Shown piece by piece: positions 48,952 through 58,582 of a stretch of DNA of 64,000 bases. The stretch covers positions 1-64,000 of the forward strand of contig JBGORM010000002.1 of NCBI GenBank assembly GCA_041538185.1, given 5' to 3'. Below the pieces are notes generated by a model, which made no database searches, had not been told where the DNA came from, and was given only the letters and a program-made list of their open reading frames with translations. The stretch is from Melioribacteraceae bacterium 4301-Me. GTDB taxonomy: Bacteria; Bacteroidota; Ignavibacteria; Ignavibacteriales; Melioribacteraceae. Numbering within the stretch: position 1 is the stretch's first letter; every line of letters begins with the position of its first letter. Both the position numbers and the translations under genes were made by a program.

Positions 48952-49530
48952 TTGAGTAAGTTCAAAGAGCTAAGCGATTTAGAACTAATGCAAGAGATTG
49001 CAAATTTCGAATCCCGCGCTTTGGAGGAATTATACGAAAGGTATTCCCCAATTCTTTATACAATTATCAAGAAAATTTCACCAGATGAACCAACGGCTCG
49101 GCGACTTCTCATTGAAGTATTTGTTATGGTTTGGCGGAAGATAAAAAAATTTGATTTCGCTAGTGGTAATGTATATACATGGTTGATAACAATAGCCCGA
49201 AACAAGGCAGTAGATCAATTAAGGAGATCACGTGCAACTTCAAATTCGTTAGATTTCTATGATGATGAATATGAGGATTTTTACATAATTCCAACTTTAG
49301 CAAGAGACATTGACGCTCTTGACCTGGAAACTGTTCTAACGTTAAAACCTAAAATAGAACGCGCTCTTTCAAAACTTACTGATACTCAAAAATATGTTCT
49401 TCATCTTGCATACTATGAGGGATTTACGATAGACGAAATTGCTGATAAATTAAAAGTTCCAATTGAAACAGTTAGAAGTAAAGTTCTAACTGCTTTACAG
49501 AATTTAAAAGATTATTTAATGGAAAGCTGA
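48952..49530 (+). CDS. ECF-type RNA polymerase sigma factor
   Basis: The protein of about 192 aa has sigma region 2 (LMQEIANFESRALEELYERY through NVYTWLITIARNKAVDQLRR) and region 4 (LTDTQKYVLHLAYYEGFTID then EIADKLKVPIETVRSK). This is the SigK-like ECF layout. The TTG at 48952 is chosen because GAGGA lies 5-6 bases before it; another TTG at 48940 is in frame. The anti-sigma-like gene starts 4 bp after the stop, so the pair forms one unit and probably controls an envelope stress regulon. Confidence 0.9.
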   Translation: MSKFKELSDLELMQEIANFESRALEELYERYSPILYTIIKKISPDEPTARRLLIEVFVMVWRKIKKFDFASGNVYTWLITIARNKAVDQLRRSRATSNSLDFYDDEYEDFYIIPTLARDIDALDLETVLTLKPKIERALSKLTDTQKYVLHLAYYEGFTIDEIADKLKVPIETVRSKVLTALQNLKDYLMES

Positions 49531-49534
49531 TACA

Positions 49535-50665
49535 ATGTCTGACCCTATTTCTGAAATGTCCGCTGCCTTTGCAGTAGGATGCATGGATAAAGAGAATTTT
49601 ATTCAATTTAAGGATTACTTACTTTCAGGTGGTGAACTACCAAAAGGTTTACTGGGTGAATTTCAAAACATTGTTGCTATGATACCTGCAATATTGGATT
49701 TAGAGGTACCTGATTCTTCACTTAAAGATGATGTGGCAAAAAAATTAATTGGGCTAAAAGAAGAAATTAAAACGAAAATAAGAGAAGAAAAGAAAAGAAC
49801 AGCTACAATTGTTGACAAACCTAAAACTTTACCAACTAAACAAACACTAACTAGGGTAACTGCTGCAGAAGAAAAACAACCTCGCAAATTAAGCACTTTT
49901 ATTTCTGAAAATAGAAACTTACCCAAATCAGTTGCAGAAGGTTCAAATCGTAAAACTAATTTGGAACAACGAGATTCCCTTTTAACAGAAGAAAAGCGTG
50001 CTACAACTATAAAAGAAAAAACAAGAATTGATGATGTGCCACCTACATTATTTCCGCAAAGAATTGGGACAGTTGAGCGAAGAAGCCTTGAACAAGAAAA
50101 AACTTCAGGTTTTGCAGGCTGGCTTGCAATATTTCTTGCTTTAATTTTGTTTGGTGTAATTGGTTACTATTCTTACACCTCTATAAACGATTTACAACAA
50201 CAAGTATCAGATTTAAAGAATGAGCTGGTTAAAACTAAAAACGACTTACAATCTACAAGTGAATTTACATCTAAATATATGACTGTTATTGAATTTCTTA
50301 ATTATAAAGGCATTTTCACAGTTGATTTGACAAGCACACAGCCAAATGTAAATTCAAGTGCAAAATTATTTGTTGCACCATATCAAAGAGAAGCGCTTTT
50401 GCAGCTGAACAATATACCACCTCTAAAATTAGATCAAACATATCAAATCTGGATGGTAAGCAAGGATAAATTTTACTCGCTCGCTACTTTTTCACCCAGG
50501 CCGGAGGATATGTTTATTAAAATTTCTAATCTTCCTTATATACCTTTCGACCAAATTGATCTCTTTAGAATTACAATTGAACCGGCTGGCGGTTCACCAG
50601 CTCCTACAGGCGAGACATATTTATACGGTTCTTTAAATAATGTTTCGTCTAAGACTCGTAAGTAA
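49535..50665 (+). CDS. RskA-like membrane anti-sigma factor without a zinc motif
   Basis: The 376-aa protein has a cytoplasmic N-terminal part of about 190 residues, one membrane segment (GFAGWLAIFLALILFGVIGY), a short coiled coil (INDLQQQVSDLKNELVKTKN) and an extracytoplasmic RskA domain (TYQIWMVSKDKFYSLATFSP, ITIEPAGGSPAPTGETYLYG). The N terminus starts EMSAAFAVGCMDKENFIQF and lacks the HxxxCxxC zinc motif of classical anti-sigma domains. It should hold the upstream ECF sigma factor at the membrane until a signal releases it. Confidence 0.85.
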   Translation: MSDPISEMSAAFAVGCMDKENFIQFKDYLLSGGELPKGLLGEFQNIVAMIPAILDLEVPDSSLKDDVAKKLIGLKEEIKTKIREEKKRTATIVDKPKTLPTKQTLTRVTAAEEKQPRKLSTFISENRNLPKSVAEGSNRKTNLEQRDSLLTEEKRATTIKEKTRIDDVPPTLFPQRIGTVERRSLEQEKTSGFAGWLAIFLALILFGVIGYYSYTSINDLQQQVSDLKNELVKTKNDLQSTSEFTSKYMTVIEFLNYKGIFTVDLTSTQPNVNSSAKLFVAPYQREALLQLNNIPPLKLDQTYQIWMVSKDKFYSLATFSPRPEDMFIKISNLPYIPFDQIDLFRITIEPAGGSPAPTGETYLYGSLNNVSSKTRK

Positions 50666-51557
50666 TTTAACCTAAATTATACAGCCAGCCGCAGCAAGTA
50701 GAACATGAGAAAAAAGACTGTACTTTTTGCATTAGAGGAAAAGCAGAAATTTGTCTACTGCTGATAGGCTTGCTTGAAACCAGCATGTCAAACTCTCTCG
50801 TTTCTGGTATGTAAATCTGTAATATAACATTAACAACAGGCTAAATGAATTGACTTTCGTGATAGGGAATTGCTTCACAAAGGCAACGCCTTTTTTATTT
50901 TATCAAGCGATGAAAACAGATGATTCAAATGAGGTAGGATCGAGGTCACCTCTACAATCATGCTTTGAAGAAACAAAAATTAAGGATAGGGTAATAAGGT
51001 TAATTTTCTTTTTTGGTTGGTGATGTTACTACAGTTATTTAAATAAAAAGAGAATTCACCACTACGTGAGTGGATTCCTATAATAAGTAAAGACAAGGCT
51101 TTTTGGTAACTCGCAAAAAGATAATCAAAATAGAAAGAGCCAGAATGAAACAAAGAGGAAAATCTGTAAATAAGCAAAAGCAAGTAAAGAATGTGCACAG
51201 GTGATAAATAAAAGTGATTTTTTAATGTACAGGTCATATCTGTCCAATATATTTTTTATTTCGTCCCTAAAGGTACTTAATCTATTTTCTTTGTTCTTTA
51301 TCCTAAAAATATTTTGTTCTGACGGGACAATAAAGCTTTGATTATGCTTAAACTAATGTAATCCCTTTAGGGATTATATAGTTATAGAATAAATAAATAT
51401 CAAACTAAAGTTAAAAGTCCCGTATGGACGAGATAGGGATTGATTTACAAGACAAGTAGAATAGTCCAAAATCTTGAAGTTTTCAAATTTATTTGGTAAT
51501 TCATCCCTTCGGGATTTGATTTCAAAATTATTTTGGACAGCAGTGTTACAGGCTGGG
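50666..51557. other. 892-bp repeat-rich intergenic region
   Basis: No gene is supported. It contains tgaaaacagatgattcaa (50911-50928, one change from 20042-20059) and a CCAC-type palindrome gaattcaccactacgtgagt continuing ggattcc (51053-51079). It also holds an inverted-repeat element at 51259-51434 and small palindromes atccctttagggat (51361-51374) and atcccttcgggat (51503-51515). Confidence 0.7.
51259..51434. repeat. MITE-like element with GGGAC-containing inverted ends
   Basis: The left end tttcgtccctaaaggtactt and the right end agtcccgtatggacgagat are imperfect inverted repeats about 175 bp apart, with atccctttagggat between them. It has no coding capacity. Confidence 0.55.
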
Positions 51558-52064
51558 TCAATGTTTTATACTCAGTAGTAGGCTAATGCCTAGAATAATT
51601 AGAAAGTAAGGCCAGAAGCTCAACATTAAATCATCAATTTTTCGTAGAAGGTTATGTACATAAATTAATTTCAACAAAAAGATTGAGGCAATTGAAATTA
51701 CAAAAAGAATAGAAGAGAGGACAAGAAATTCTTTCGCTTTGCTATTTTCGATGTAAAGCATTAAAAATATTGCTGCTAAGATAAATAGTGACGATACTAA
51801 ATAAATCTCCCTTGATCCCGTAAGTGAAAAAAATTGTTTTACCAACAATAAAATACTCACAAAAAACAACATTGAAGAAAAAACTAAGATTAAACGATTG
51901 TTATACTTAAACGAAAGATATACGGAAGGAATTGAATATATGATTAAGCTTATACCTAAAATTTCAGTGTAGCTGATATTAATAGCATTGGTGAGAGCTA
52001 ATATGAGTAGTAACCCAAATACAAAAAGAGCAAAACTAACAGTATTACGAAATGGTGTTTCCAT
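51558..52064 (-). CDS. Hypothetical multi-pass membrane protein downstream of the PspC gene
   Basis: The 168-aa protein has about five to six hydrophobic segments, for example TVSFALFVFGLLLILALTNA and YFLIILGISLLLSI near the end, with short polar loops. I recognise no family. Its start overlaps the end of the PspC-domain gene by 20 bp, which suggests translational coupling and a shared envelope role. Nothing further can be said. Confidence 0.65.
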   Translation of the reverse strand: METPFRNTVSFALFVFGLLLILALTNAINISYTEILGISLIIYSIPSVYLSFKYNNRLILVFSSMLFFVSILLLVKQFFSLTGSREIYLVSSLFILAAIFLMLYIENSKAKEFLVLSSILFVISIASIFLLKLIYVHNLLRKIDDLMLSFWPYFLIILGISLLLSIKH

Positions 52065-52779
52065 TAAGTTCTTTCTGTTTTTTCAAGACGAAAAGTAAAA
52101 TTAAATAAACAAGCAAGCCTATACCTGCTGTAATATAAGTTATTAGCAACCATAAAATTCTAATTATAGTCGAATCTACGTTTAGGTATTTTGCAAAGCC
52201 ACCGCAAATACCAAATATTTTTTTATCATCTAATGAACGACTCAAACTATTAGGAAAATCAATTTTTAATTTATTTGCCGGTTCTTTGTGAACTATTAAG
52301 TAAACGCTAATTAAGATAGCCGAAAGAAGTATAAGAAATCTCCATGATAAATTAAACGGAGTTATGTAAAAAATTAATCCTAAATTGTTCAATAATATGA
52401 ATAAACCTAAAAACAGAAGGGAGCCGCCAAAAAGGGTTTTATTATTATTGTTTCTAATTTTTTGTTTTTCTTCTTCCGTTAATTCTATGGAATTATTATC
52501 AGGAGGCATTAAGAATGAAGCAATTAAATAAACTATTACTCCCCATCCCCCAAGAAAAACACTCAGCATGAAAATAATTCTAATTATAGTTGGGTCACTC
52601 TTAAAATAATCAGCAATTCCTCCGCAAACACCGGTGAAAATAAAGTTCTTTTTAGACCTTTTTAGTTTTGGCGAATTATAAAAAGTCGATTCTTTGCTAT
52701 CGACAGTACTTTGCTCATTAGAGTCTTCTATTTCCTCTAGTGTTTTAAAGTCAATTTCTTTTTTAAACTGTTTATCCAT
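52045..52779 (-). CDS. Membrane protein with two PspC domains
   Basis: The 244-aa protein has a PspC domain near residues 40-95 (FIFTGVCGGIADYFKSDPTI then IRIIFMLSVFLGGWG) and a second near 178-235 (IFGICGGFAKYLNVDSTIIR). Two membrane helices (around 115-155) lie between them. PspC domains act in phage-shock-type envelope stress responses. Two tandem copies in one chain is a common form in Bacteroidota. It lies 23 bp after the arginase gene and overlaps the following membrane protein gene. Confidence 0.9.
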   Translation of the reverse strand: MDKQFKKEIDFKTLEEIEDSNEQSTVDSKESTFYNSPKLKRSKKNFIFTGVCGGIADYFKSDPTIIRIIFMLSVFLGGWGVIVYLIASFLMPPDNNSIELTEEEKQKIRNNNNKTLFGGSLLFLGLFILLNNLGLIFYITPFNLSWRFLILLSAILISVYLIVHKEPANKLKIDFPNSLSRSLDDKKIFGICGGFAKYLNVDSTIIRILWLLITYITAGIGLLVYLILLFVLKKQKELNGNTIS

Positions 52780-52802
52780 TATAAAATAGACCTTTTTATA
52801 AA

Positions 52803-53729
52803 TTACAAAATTCTCAAACCCAAACTCGATGCAATAAGTTCTGCGGTCAATTCAGCGGTTCTATTTTTTGTGTCGATAATAGGATTTACTTCTGCAACTT
52901 CTAATGAAGACATACAGCCGCACTCTGCAATTGTTTCCATTAACAAATGAGCTTCTCTGTAACTTAAGCCGCCGCTAACGGGCGTACCAACTCCAGGTGC
53001 AATTGTTGGGTCAATACTATCTATATCAAAACTAACATGAATATGTTGAACTTTTTGTTTTAAATTCTTCAGCACTTTATTAATTATGAAATTAATTCCT
53101 TTTCTATCAATTTCAGTCATAGTATAAACCTCAACGCCGCTTTTTTTAATTAGTTCTCTTTCTAATCTGTCAACGCTTCGCAAGCCAATAAGAATGGTAT
53201 TTTCAGGTTTAATTTTAGGGGAGAATCCATATAAATTTGTAAGTGAGTTATTGCCTAAGCCGAGTAAAGCTGCGACTGACATGCCGTGAATGTTTCCTGA
53301 TGGTGTTGTCTCGTCTGTATTCATATCTGCATGTGCATCAATCCATATTAATCCCATCTCTAAGTTATTTTTTTTGCAATGAGCGGCAATACCGCTAATA
53401 GAACCAATCGCCATTGAATGGTCGCCGCCTAAACACAATGGAAATCGCCCAGCGCTTAATGACTTTTCAACTCTCCTTGCTAATACTTCACAAGTTTTAA
53501 CAATTTCATCAAGATATTTTAAACGTGGGTTTTTTATAACCTGCCTTTCTTGGTTTTTAATAAAAATGTCTCCTAAATCTGTAACTTTGTAGCCTAAATC
53601 CTCTAAGCGAGTTTGTATGTTTGCTATTCGAAGAGCAGAAGGACCCATATCTACACCTCTTCTATCGGCACCTAAGTCCATAGGAAAACCAATAATATCA
53701 ACATGTTTGCTTGCCACAGAATTTCCCAT
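52803..53729 (-). CDS. Arginase (ureohydrolase family)
   Basis: The 308-aa manganese enzyme hydrolyses arginine to ornithine and urea. It has DLGADRRGVDMGPSALRIAN, which is typical of arginases rather than agmatinases, and the metal ligands in LGGDHSMAIGS, IWIDAHADMNT and VSFDIDSIDP. Length is normal. Formiminoglutamase and agmatinase are less likely alternatives. It is the first gene of a minus-strand run with the PspC gene; no functional link is obvious. Confidence 0.92.
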   Translation of the reverse strand: MGNSVASKHVDIIGFPMDLGADRRGVDMGPSALRIANIQTRLEDLGYKVTDLGDIFIKNQERQVIKNPRLKYLDEIVKTCEVLARRVEKSLSAGRFPLCLGGDHSMAIGSISGIAAHCKKNNLEMGLIWIDAHADMNTDETTPSGNIHGMSVAALLGLGNNSLTNLYGFSPKIKPENTILIGLRSVDRLERELIKKSGVEVYTMTEIDRKGINFIINKVLKNLKQKVQHIHVSFDIDSIDPTIAPGVGTPVSGGLSYREAHLLMETIAECGCMSSLEVAEVNPIIDTKNRTAELTAELIASSLGLRIL

Positions 53730-53841
53730 AGTATATCTCTTTTAATATCTAAATCTATAAAATATTCACTCATTAATAAAATTCTACGTTTGTTAATAAA
53801 TCGTCACATTTGTTATATTTTAGTAAAAACTTTTTTAGAAA

Positions 53842-54063
53842 ATGAACAACTTTGAGCCTTTAGGAAGAATAATAATTATTGCAGGAGTAATTTTAGTTGC
53901 TTTTGGTCTGTTGTTAGTCTTTCTTGATAAAATTCCGTTTATAGGAAAACTGCCGGGCGATATAATAATTAAAAAAAAGAACTTTACCTTTTATTTTCCC
54001 ATTGTCACATCAATATTGCTTAGTTTAATAATTTCTCTAATTCTTTATCTGCTCAGAAAATAA
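53842..54063 (+). CDS. DUF2905 small membrane protein
   Basis: The 73-aa protein has two membrane helices flanking the family motif IPFIGKLPGDIIIKKKNFTF. This matches DUF2905, of unknown function, in length and motif. It is divergent from the arginase gene and lies 63 bp before the purine permease gene, so it may share a transcript. Confidence 0.85.
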   Translation: MNNFEPLGRIIIIAGVILVAFGLLLVFLDKIPFIGKLPGDIIIKKKNFTFYFPIVTSILLSLIISLILYLLRK

Positions 54064-54126
54064 ATTAGGAAAAAGCATCTTACCTTATTGAATAAATTTT
54101 TTATACAACGAGTAAAAAATAAAAAG

Positions 54127-55428
54127 ATGATAAAAAAATATTTTCAGATTGAGGAGTTGAATACTTCAGTAAAACAGGAATTAATTGCAGGGACAACAAC
54201 ATTTGTAACTATGGCTTACATAATAATTGTTAATCCTAAAATTTTAGAGGTGGCAGGTATTCCATTTGGACCTTCTATGGTTGCAACAATATTAAGTGCT
54301 TTTTTTGGCACTCTTGCAATGGGCTTATATGCTAAAAGGCCATTTGCAATTGCTCCTTACATGGGTGAAAATGCTTTTATTGCATATACTGTAGTGAAAG
54401 TATTAGGTTATAGTTGGCAGGCTGCATTAGGTGCAATTTTTATAGGCGGTGTTTTTTTTACTATTATAACTGCACTAAACATTCGGAGCTGGCTTGCTAA
54501 TTCAATCCCAGAATCATTAAAAATTGCGTTCGCTGTTGGTATTGGTTTTTTTTTGACTTTCATTGGGCTTAATGAGACTTCAATTATTCAACTTGGCGTT
54601 ACTGGGGCACCTGTACATGTAGGTGATTTTCGAAATCCACAAGTAATTTTAGCTATTCTCTCGTTCTTGGTAATAAGTTTTCTAATGATTAAAAAAGTTA
54701 ATGGCTCAATTTTAATAGGGATTATTTTAATCTCACTTCTTGGCTTCGTACTCCATGTTTCTCCTTTACCAGAAAAAATTGTAAGTATGCCTCCCGATAT
54801 TTCTCCTATCTTTCTTAAATTAGATATAGCAGGAGCTTTGAGCTGGGGCTTTTTTGCAGTTATTCTAACTGTATTTGTTATGGATTTTGTAGATACAATG
54901 GGCACTTTGATAGGTGTTTCATATAAAGCGGGACTGTTAGACGAAAACGGCAACTTGCCTGAAATAGAAAAACCAATGATGTGTGATGCTTTGGCAACTG
55001 TTGTTGGGTCATTATTAGGGACTACAACATCCGGCGCATATATTGAATCTGCCACTGGAATTGAAGCCGGGGGTAAATCTGGTTTAACAGCTGTCGTAAC
55101 AGCTTTTTTATTTTTAATTGCTCTTTTCTTTGCACCATTTTTTGCATCAATTCCACCTTATTCATACGGCTCAGCTTTGATTATTGTTGGCTTGTTAATG
55201 ATTTCACCTATATCAAAAATCAATTTTAATGACTTAGAAGAAGTTATACCCGCATTTGTAACAATTGTGCTTATGAGTTTTACTTACAATTTGGGGATTG
55301 GTATGACAGCTGGTTTTGTTCTTTATCCTATATTTAAAATTGTAAACGGGAAGTTTAAGGATATCAAACTTGGAATGTGGATTTTATTTTTATTCTCTGC
55401 TCTTTTTTACATTTTTTACCCATACTGA
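54127..55428 (+). CDS. NCS2-family purine permease (AzgA/PbuG type)
   Basis: The 433-aa inner-membrane protein has about 12 segments and the AzgA-branch motifs ELIAGTTTFVTMAYIIIVNP, APYMGENAFIAY, VGIGFFLTFIGLNE, FVMDFVDTMGTLIGVS and TTTSGAYIESATGIEAGGKS. It should import hypoxanthine, guanine or adenine with protons. The ATG at 54127 is preferred to the upstream in-frame TTG (54088), because homologues begin about there (KKYFQIEELNTS). Confidence 0.92.
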   Translation: MIKKYFQIEELNTSVKQELIAGTTTFVTMAYIIIVNPKILEVAGIPFGPSMVATILSAFFGTLAMGLYAKRPFAIAPYMGENAFIAYTVVKVLGYSWQAALGAIFIGGVFFTIITALNIRSWLANSIPESLKIAFAVGIGFFLTFIGLNETSIIQLGVTGAPVHVGDFRNPQVILAILSFLVISFLMIKKVNGSILIGIILISLLGFVLHVSPLPEKIVSMPPDISPIFLKLDIAGALSWGFFAVILTVFVMDFVDTMGTLIGVSYKAGLLDENGNLPEIEKPMMCDALATVVGSLLGTTTSGAYIESATGIEAGGKSGLTAVVTAFLFLIALFFAPFFASIPPYSYGSALIIVGLLMISPISKINFNDLEEVIPAFVTIVLMSFTYNLGIGMTAGFVLYPIFKIVNGKFKDIKLGMWILFLFSALFYIFYPY

Positions 55429-55794
55429 AATTTGAGAAATTACATTGCATAAAAACTGCATATTCGGCTGAACTGGCCTTCATTATTTATTGACCTCACA
55501 CTTTTGCTGAGCACATGTAATTTACACATCTATCTAAGTAAATTTATCAGTTTAAGTACCAATTAATAGTGATTTATTTGGAATTGTGTCAAAAGTATAT
55601 AGCTATGGTATTGTATGAAATCAAGTTTTACTTGCATAGTTTGAGTGATGGTGTAAAACATATATTTAGTGTAGTGTAAATGCTTTTTATTATCTTTGTA
55701 ATTATTTAATGAATACTTTGCGTCAACTTTTCTTACTGCGGGATAAAGTCTTTTTACTAAATTTTCATTAATACAAAATATAGAAAGAGGTGTT
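55429..55794. other. 366-bp intergenic region before lpd
   Basis: It is AT-rich with no supported gene. TATCTTTG near 55692 fits the TAnnTTTG element but has no clear upstream TTTG box. GAAAGAGGTGTT immediately precedes the lpd start. Confidence 0.4.
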
Positions 55795-57213
55795 ATGGAA
55801 ATAAAAACACAATTATTAGTAATTGGAGGAGGACCAGGAGGGTACACTGCAGCTTTTCATGCAGCTGATAAAGGCTTGCAGGTTACAATTGTGGACATGA
55901 GAAAAAATCCTGGCGGTGTTTGTACATGGGAAGGCTGTATACCTTCTAAGGCATTGCTGCACATTTCTAATCTTATTTATGAAGCACGAGAAGCAAAAAA
56001 ATGGGGTATTAACTATACCGAGCCTAAAATTGATTTAGATAAGCTGCGTGATTACAAAAATAGTGTTATATATAAGTTAACAAGCGGGTTAGGTCAACTG
56101 GCTAAAACACGTAAGGTAAATTATGTTCAAGGTAGAGCTTCATTTAAAAATTCAAAAACCGTGATTGTTAAAAAAACAGATGGAAATGAAGACGAGATTA
56201 CTTTTGATAATTGTATTGTTGCTACAGGCTCAGAGCCGACAAAAGTGCCAAACTTATTCTTTAATTCACCACACATTATAGATTCTACAGCTGCACTCGA
56301 ACTGAATGATATTCCTCAAAAAATGCTTGTTGTAGGCGGTGGTTACATAGGGTTAGAATTGGGCACTGTATATGCCATGCTTGGAAGCAAAGTAACAGTT
56401 GTTGAAATGATGCCAGGATTACTCCCAGGTGCAGATAGAGATTTAGTTAGTGTGCTTGCAAAAAATATAAATCAAATTATGGATGCAGTGTATCTCGAGA
56501 CTAAAGTTACAGAACTAAAAGAAGTAAAAAATGGAATTGAAGTAAAATTTATAGGTAATAATATAAAAGAACCTGTACAGGTTTTTGATAAAGTGTTGAT
56601 TTCTGTAGGTAGAAAACCTGTAACAACAAGTTTAGGTTTGGAAAACACAAAGGTGAAAGTTAATCAAAAGGGATTTATTGATGTTAATCAGCAAATGAAA
56701 ACTGACGATGCCAATATTTACGCAATTGGCGATGTTGTTGGCAACCCAATGCTTGCACATAAAGCTTTTGCAGAAGCTAAAGTTGCAGTAGAATCTATAC
56801 TCGGTTATAAAGTTGCTTTTGAACCGAATGCAATACCTGCGGTTGTTTTTACTAACCCAGAATTAGCATGGACTGGGATAACTGAAACCGAAGCAAAAGA
56901 AAGGGGTATTAAATATGAAGTTGCTAAATTCCCATGGGCAGCAAGCGGCAAGGCAACTTCAATAGATAGAAATGATGGATTGACTAAGTTAATTATTGAT
57001 CCAGATACTCAAAGGGTGTTGGGAATGGGTATAGTAGGTGTTGGTGCAGGGGATATGATTTCTGAGGGAACCTTAGCAATTGAAATGGCAGCTGTTGCCA
57101 AAGATATTGCTTTAACTATTCACCCACACCCAACTTTGTCTGAAACAATATCCGGAGCTGCTGAAGTATTTTACGGCGAAGCAATTGAATACTATCGGCC
57201 ACGAAAAAAGTAA
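55795..57213 (+). CDS. lpdA: Dihydrolipoyl dehydrogenase
   Basis: The 472-aa FAD enzyme reoxidises dihydrolipoamide in 2-oxo acid dehydrogenase or glycine cleavage complexes. It has the FAD motif VIGGGPGGYTAAFHAADKG, the redox Cys43/Cys48 in GGVCTWEGCIPSK, the NAD motif VVGGGYIGLELGTVYAMLGS, YAIGDVVGNPMLAHKA and the catalytic His-Glu pair in HPHPTLSETISGAAE. The TWEG between the cysteines differs from the common LNVG or LNRG. No complex subunits lie nearby, so its partner complex is elsewhere. Confidence 0.93.
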   Translation: MEIKTQLLVIGGGPGGYTAAFHAADKGLQVTIVDMRKNPGGVCTWEGCIPSKALLHISNLIYEAREAKKWGINYTEPKIDLDKLRDYKNSVIYKLTSGLGQLAKTRKVNYVQGRASFKNSKTVIVKKTDGNEDEITFDNCIVATGSEPTKVPNLFFNSPHIIDSTAALELNDIPQKMLVVGGGYIGLELGTVYAMLGSKVTVVEMMPGLLPGADRDLVSVLAKNINQIMDAVYLETKVTELKEVKNGIEVKFIGNNIKEPVQVFDKVLISVGRKPVTTSLGLENTKVKVNQKGFIDVNQQMKTDDANIYAIGDVVGNPMLAHKAFAEAKVAVESILGYKVAFEPNAIPAVVFTNPELAWTGITETEAKERGIKYEVAKFPWAASGKATSIDRNDGLTKLIIDPDTQRVLGMGIVGVGAGDMISEGTLAIEMAAVAKDIALTIHPHPTLSETISGAAEVFYGEAIEYYRPRKK

Positions 57214-57270
57214 AAGAATTAACTATAGCTCTAATACTTATTTTAAATGTGACATTTGAAATATGGCTCA

Positions 57271-58419
57271 ATGATGAAATTAAAAATTATATTTGTTTTG
57301 CTATTATTTTTACCTGCTTTTGTTAACGCCCAAGATTACGACTGGGTAAAATTTGATTCCTTGTTAATTACGGGCATTAATCAAATATACAGCCTTGAAT
57401 TTAACAAGGCTGAAAAAACATTCGATATTGTAGAGAAAGATTACCCAACCCACCCAGCAGGAAAATTTTTTAAAGCAATGATTACATGGTGGAAAATTCT
57501 TGTTGATCTTGAAAATGAAAGTTATGACAACAAGTTCTTCAGTCAGCTCGAAAGTGTAATTGACATGTGTAATAATATATTAGATAAAAATCCTAAAAAT
57601 GCAGATGCAATTTTTTATAAAGGGGGTGCACTTGGTTTTAGAGGCAGACTTCGCGCCATACGGGAAAGCTGGTTTAAAGCTGCTTTAGACGGCAAGGAAG
57701 CACTACCTTTAGTTTTTAAAGCCTACGAACTAAACCCAAACAATATCGATCTTCAGCTTGGCTTTGGCATTTATAATTATTATGCTGAAGTAATACCTGA
57801 AAAATATCCCGCTGTAAAACCATTTATGATTTTTTTCCCTAAAGGTGATAAGAACAAAGGCTTAAAACAACTCGAAAACGTTGCCTTCAATGGCCGTTAC
57901 GCTAAAATTGAATCCAGATATTTTTTAATGACAATTTATTTTCAATATGAAGATGATATGGTGAATGCGAGAAAATACGCAGAGCTGCTTGTAAAACAAT
58001 TCCCAAATAATCCGGTTTTTGAAAAATATTACGGAACCATTTTTGTGAAAAATAACGATTATATTTCAGCCGAAAAGATTTTTCGCGATATTCTAATCAA
58101 AAGCCAAAAAAATTATACGGGTTACAATCTTCGTTTTGAAAGAGAAGCAACATATTATATTGGTATGTATTTTAAACTTGCTAATCGTCCTGATTCAACG
58201 GCTTTTTATTTTCAGAAGTGTGTGGATATTTCTAAAAAGGTTGATAAAGATGAAGAGTCTGGCTTCCAAATTAACGCTACTTTATATTTAGCGATGGCAT
58301 ACGACCAGCTCGGTCTGCGCGAAAAAGCAGTTAAATATTATAATGATGTGCTGAATATGAAAGAACGAGGAGATTCTCACTCCCAAGCAGAAAAGTATTT
58401 AAAAATTCCTTATAAATAA
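57271..58419 (+). CDS. Exported tetratricopeptide-repeat protein
   Basis: The protein of about 382 aa has a signal peptide (MMKLKIIFVLLLFLPAFVNA then QDYDW) and a helical TPR-like body, for example AKIESRYFLMTIYFQYEDDM and INATLYLAMAYDQLGLREKA. It should be periplasmic or outer-membrane associated. The ATG at 57271 is used because the frame's earlier TTG would spoil the signal peptide start. Function is unknown. Confidence 0.82.
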   Translation: MMKLKIIFVLLLFLPAFVNAQDYDWVKFDSLLITGINQIYSLEFNKAEKTFDIVEKDYPTHPAGKFFKAMITWWKILVDLENESYDNKFFSQLESVIDMCNNILDKNPKNADAIFYKGGALGFRGRLRAIRESWFKAALDGKEALPLVFKAYELNPNNIDLQLGFGIYNYYAEVIPEKYPAVKPFMIFFPKGDKNKGLKQLENVAFNGRYAKIESRYFLMTIYFQYEDDMVNARKYAELLVKQFPNNPVFEKYYGTIFVKNNDYISAEKIFRDILIKSQKNYTGYNLRFEREATYYIGMYFKLANRPDSTAFYFQKCVDISKKVDKDEESGFQINATLYLAMAYDQLGLREKAVKYYNDVLNMKERGDSHSQAEKYLKIPYK

Positions 58420-58582
58420 TTTTTGATGTTTGTCGCAAAACAAAAATACTCCTAAAAAATTATACCTTTACTCACTAATTGTTCTATAATCTATAATAGA
58501 GTAAAAATTAAATTTAATCGTTCTTTATTAGCAAGAAACAAACAACTTCTGAAGAGTATTAATCAGTAATGAAAACTTAGCA

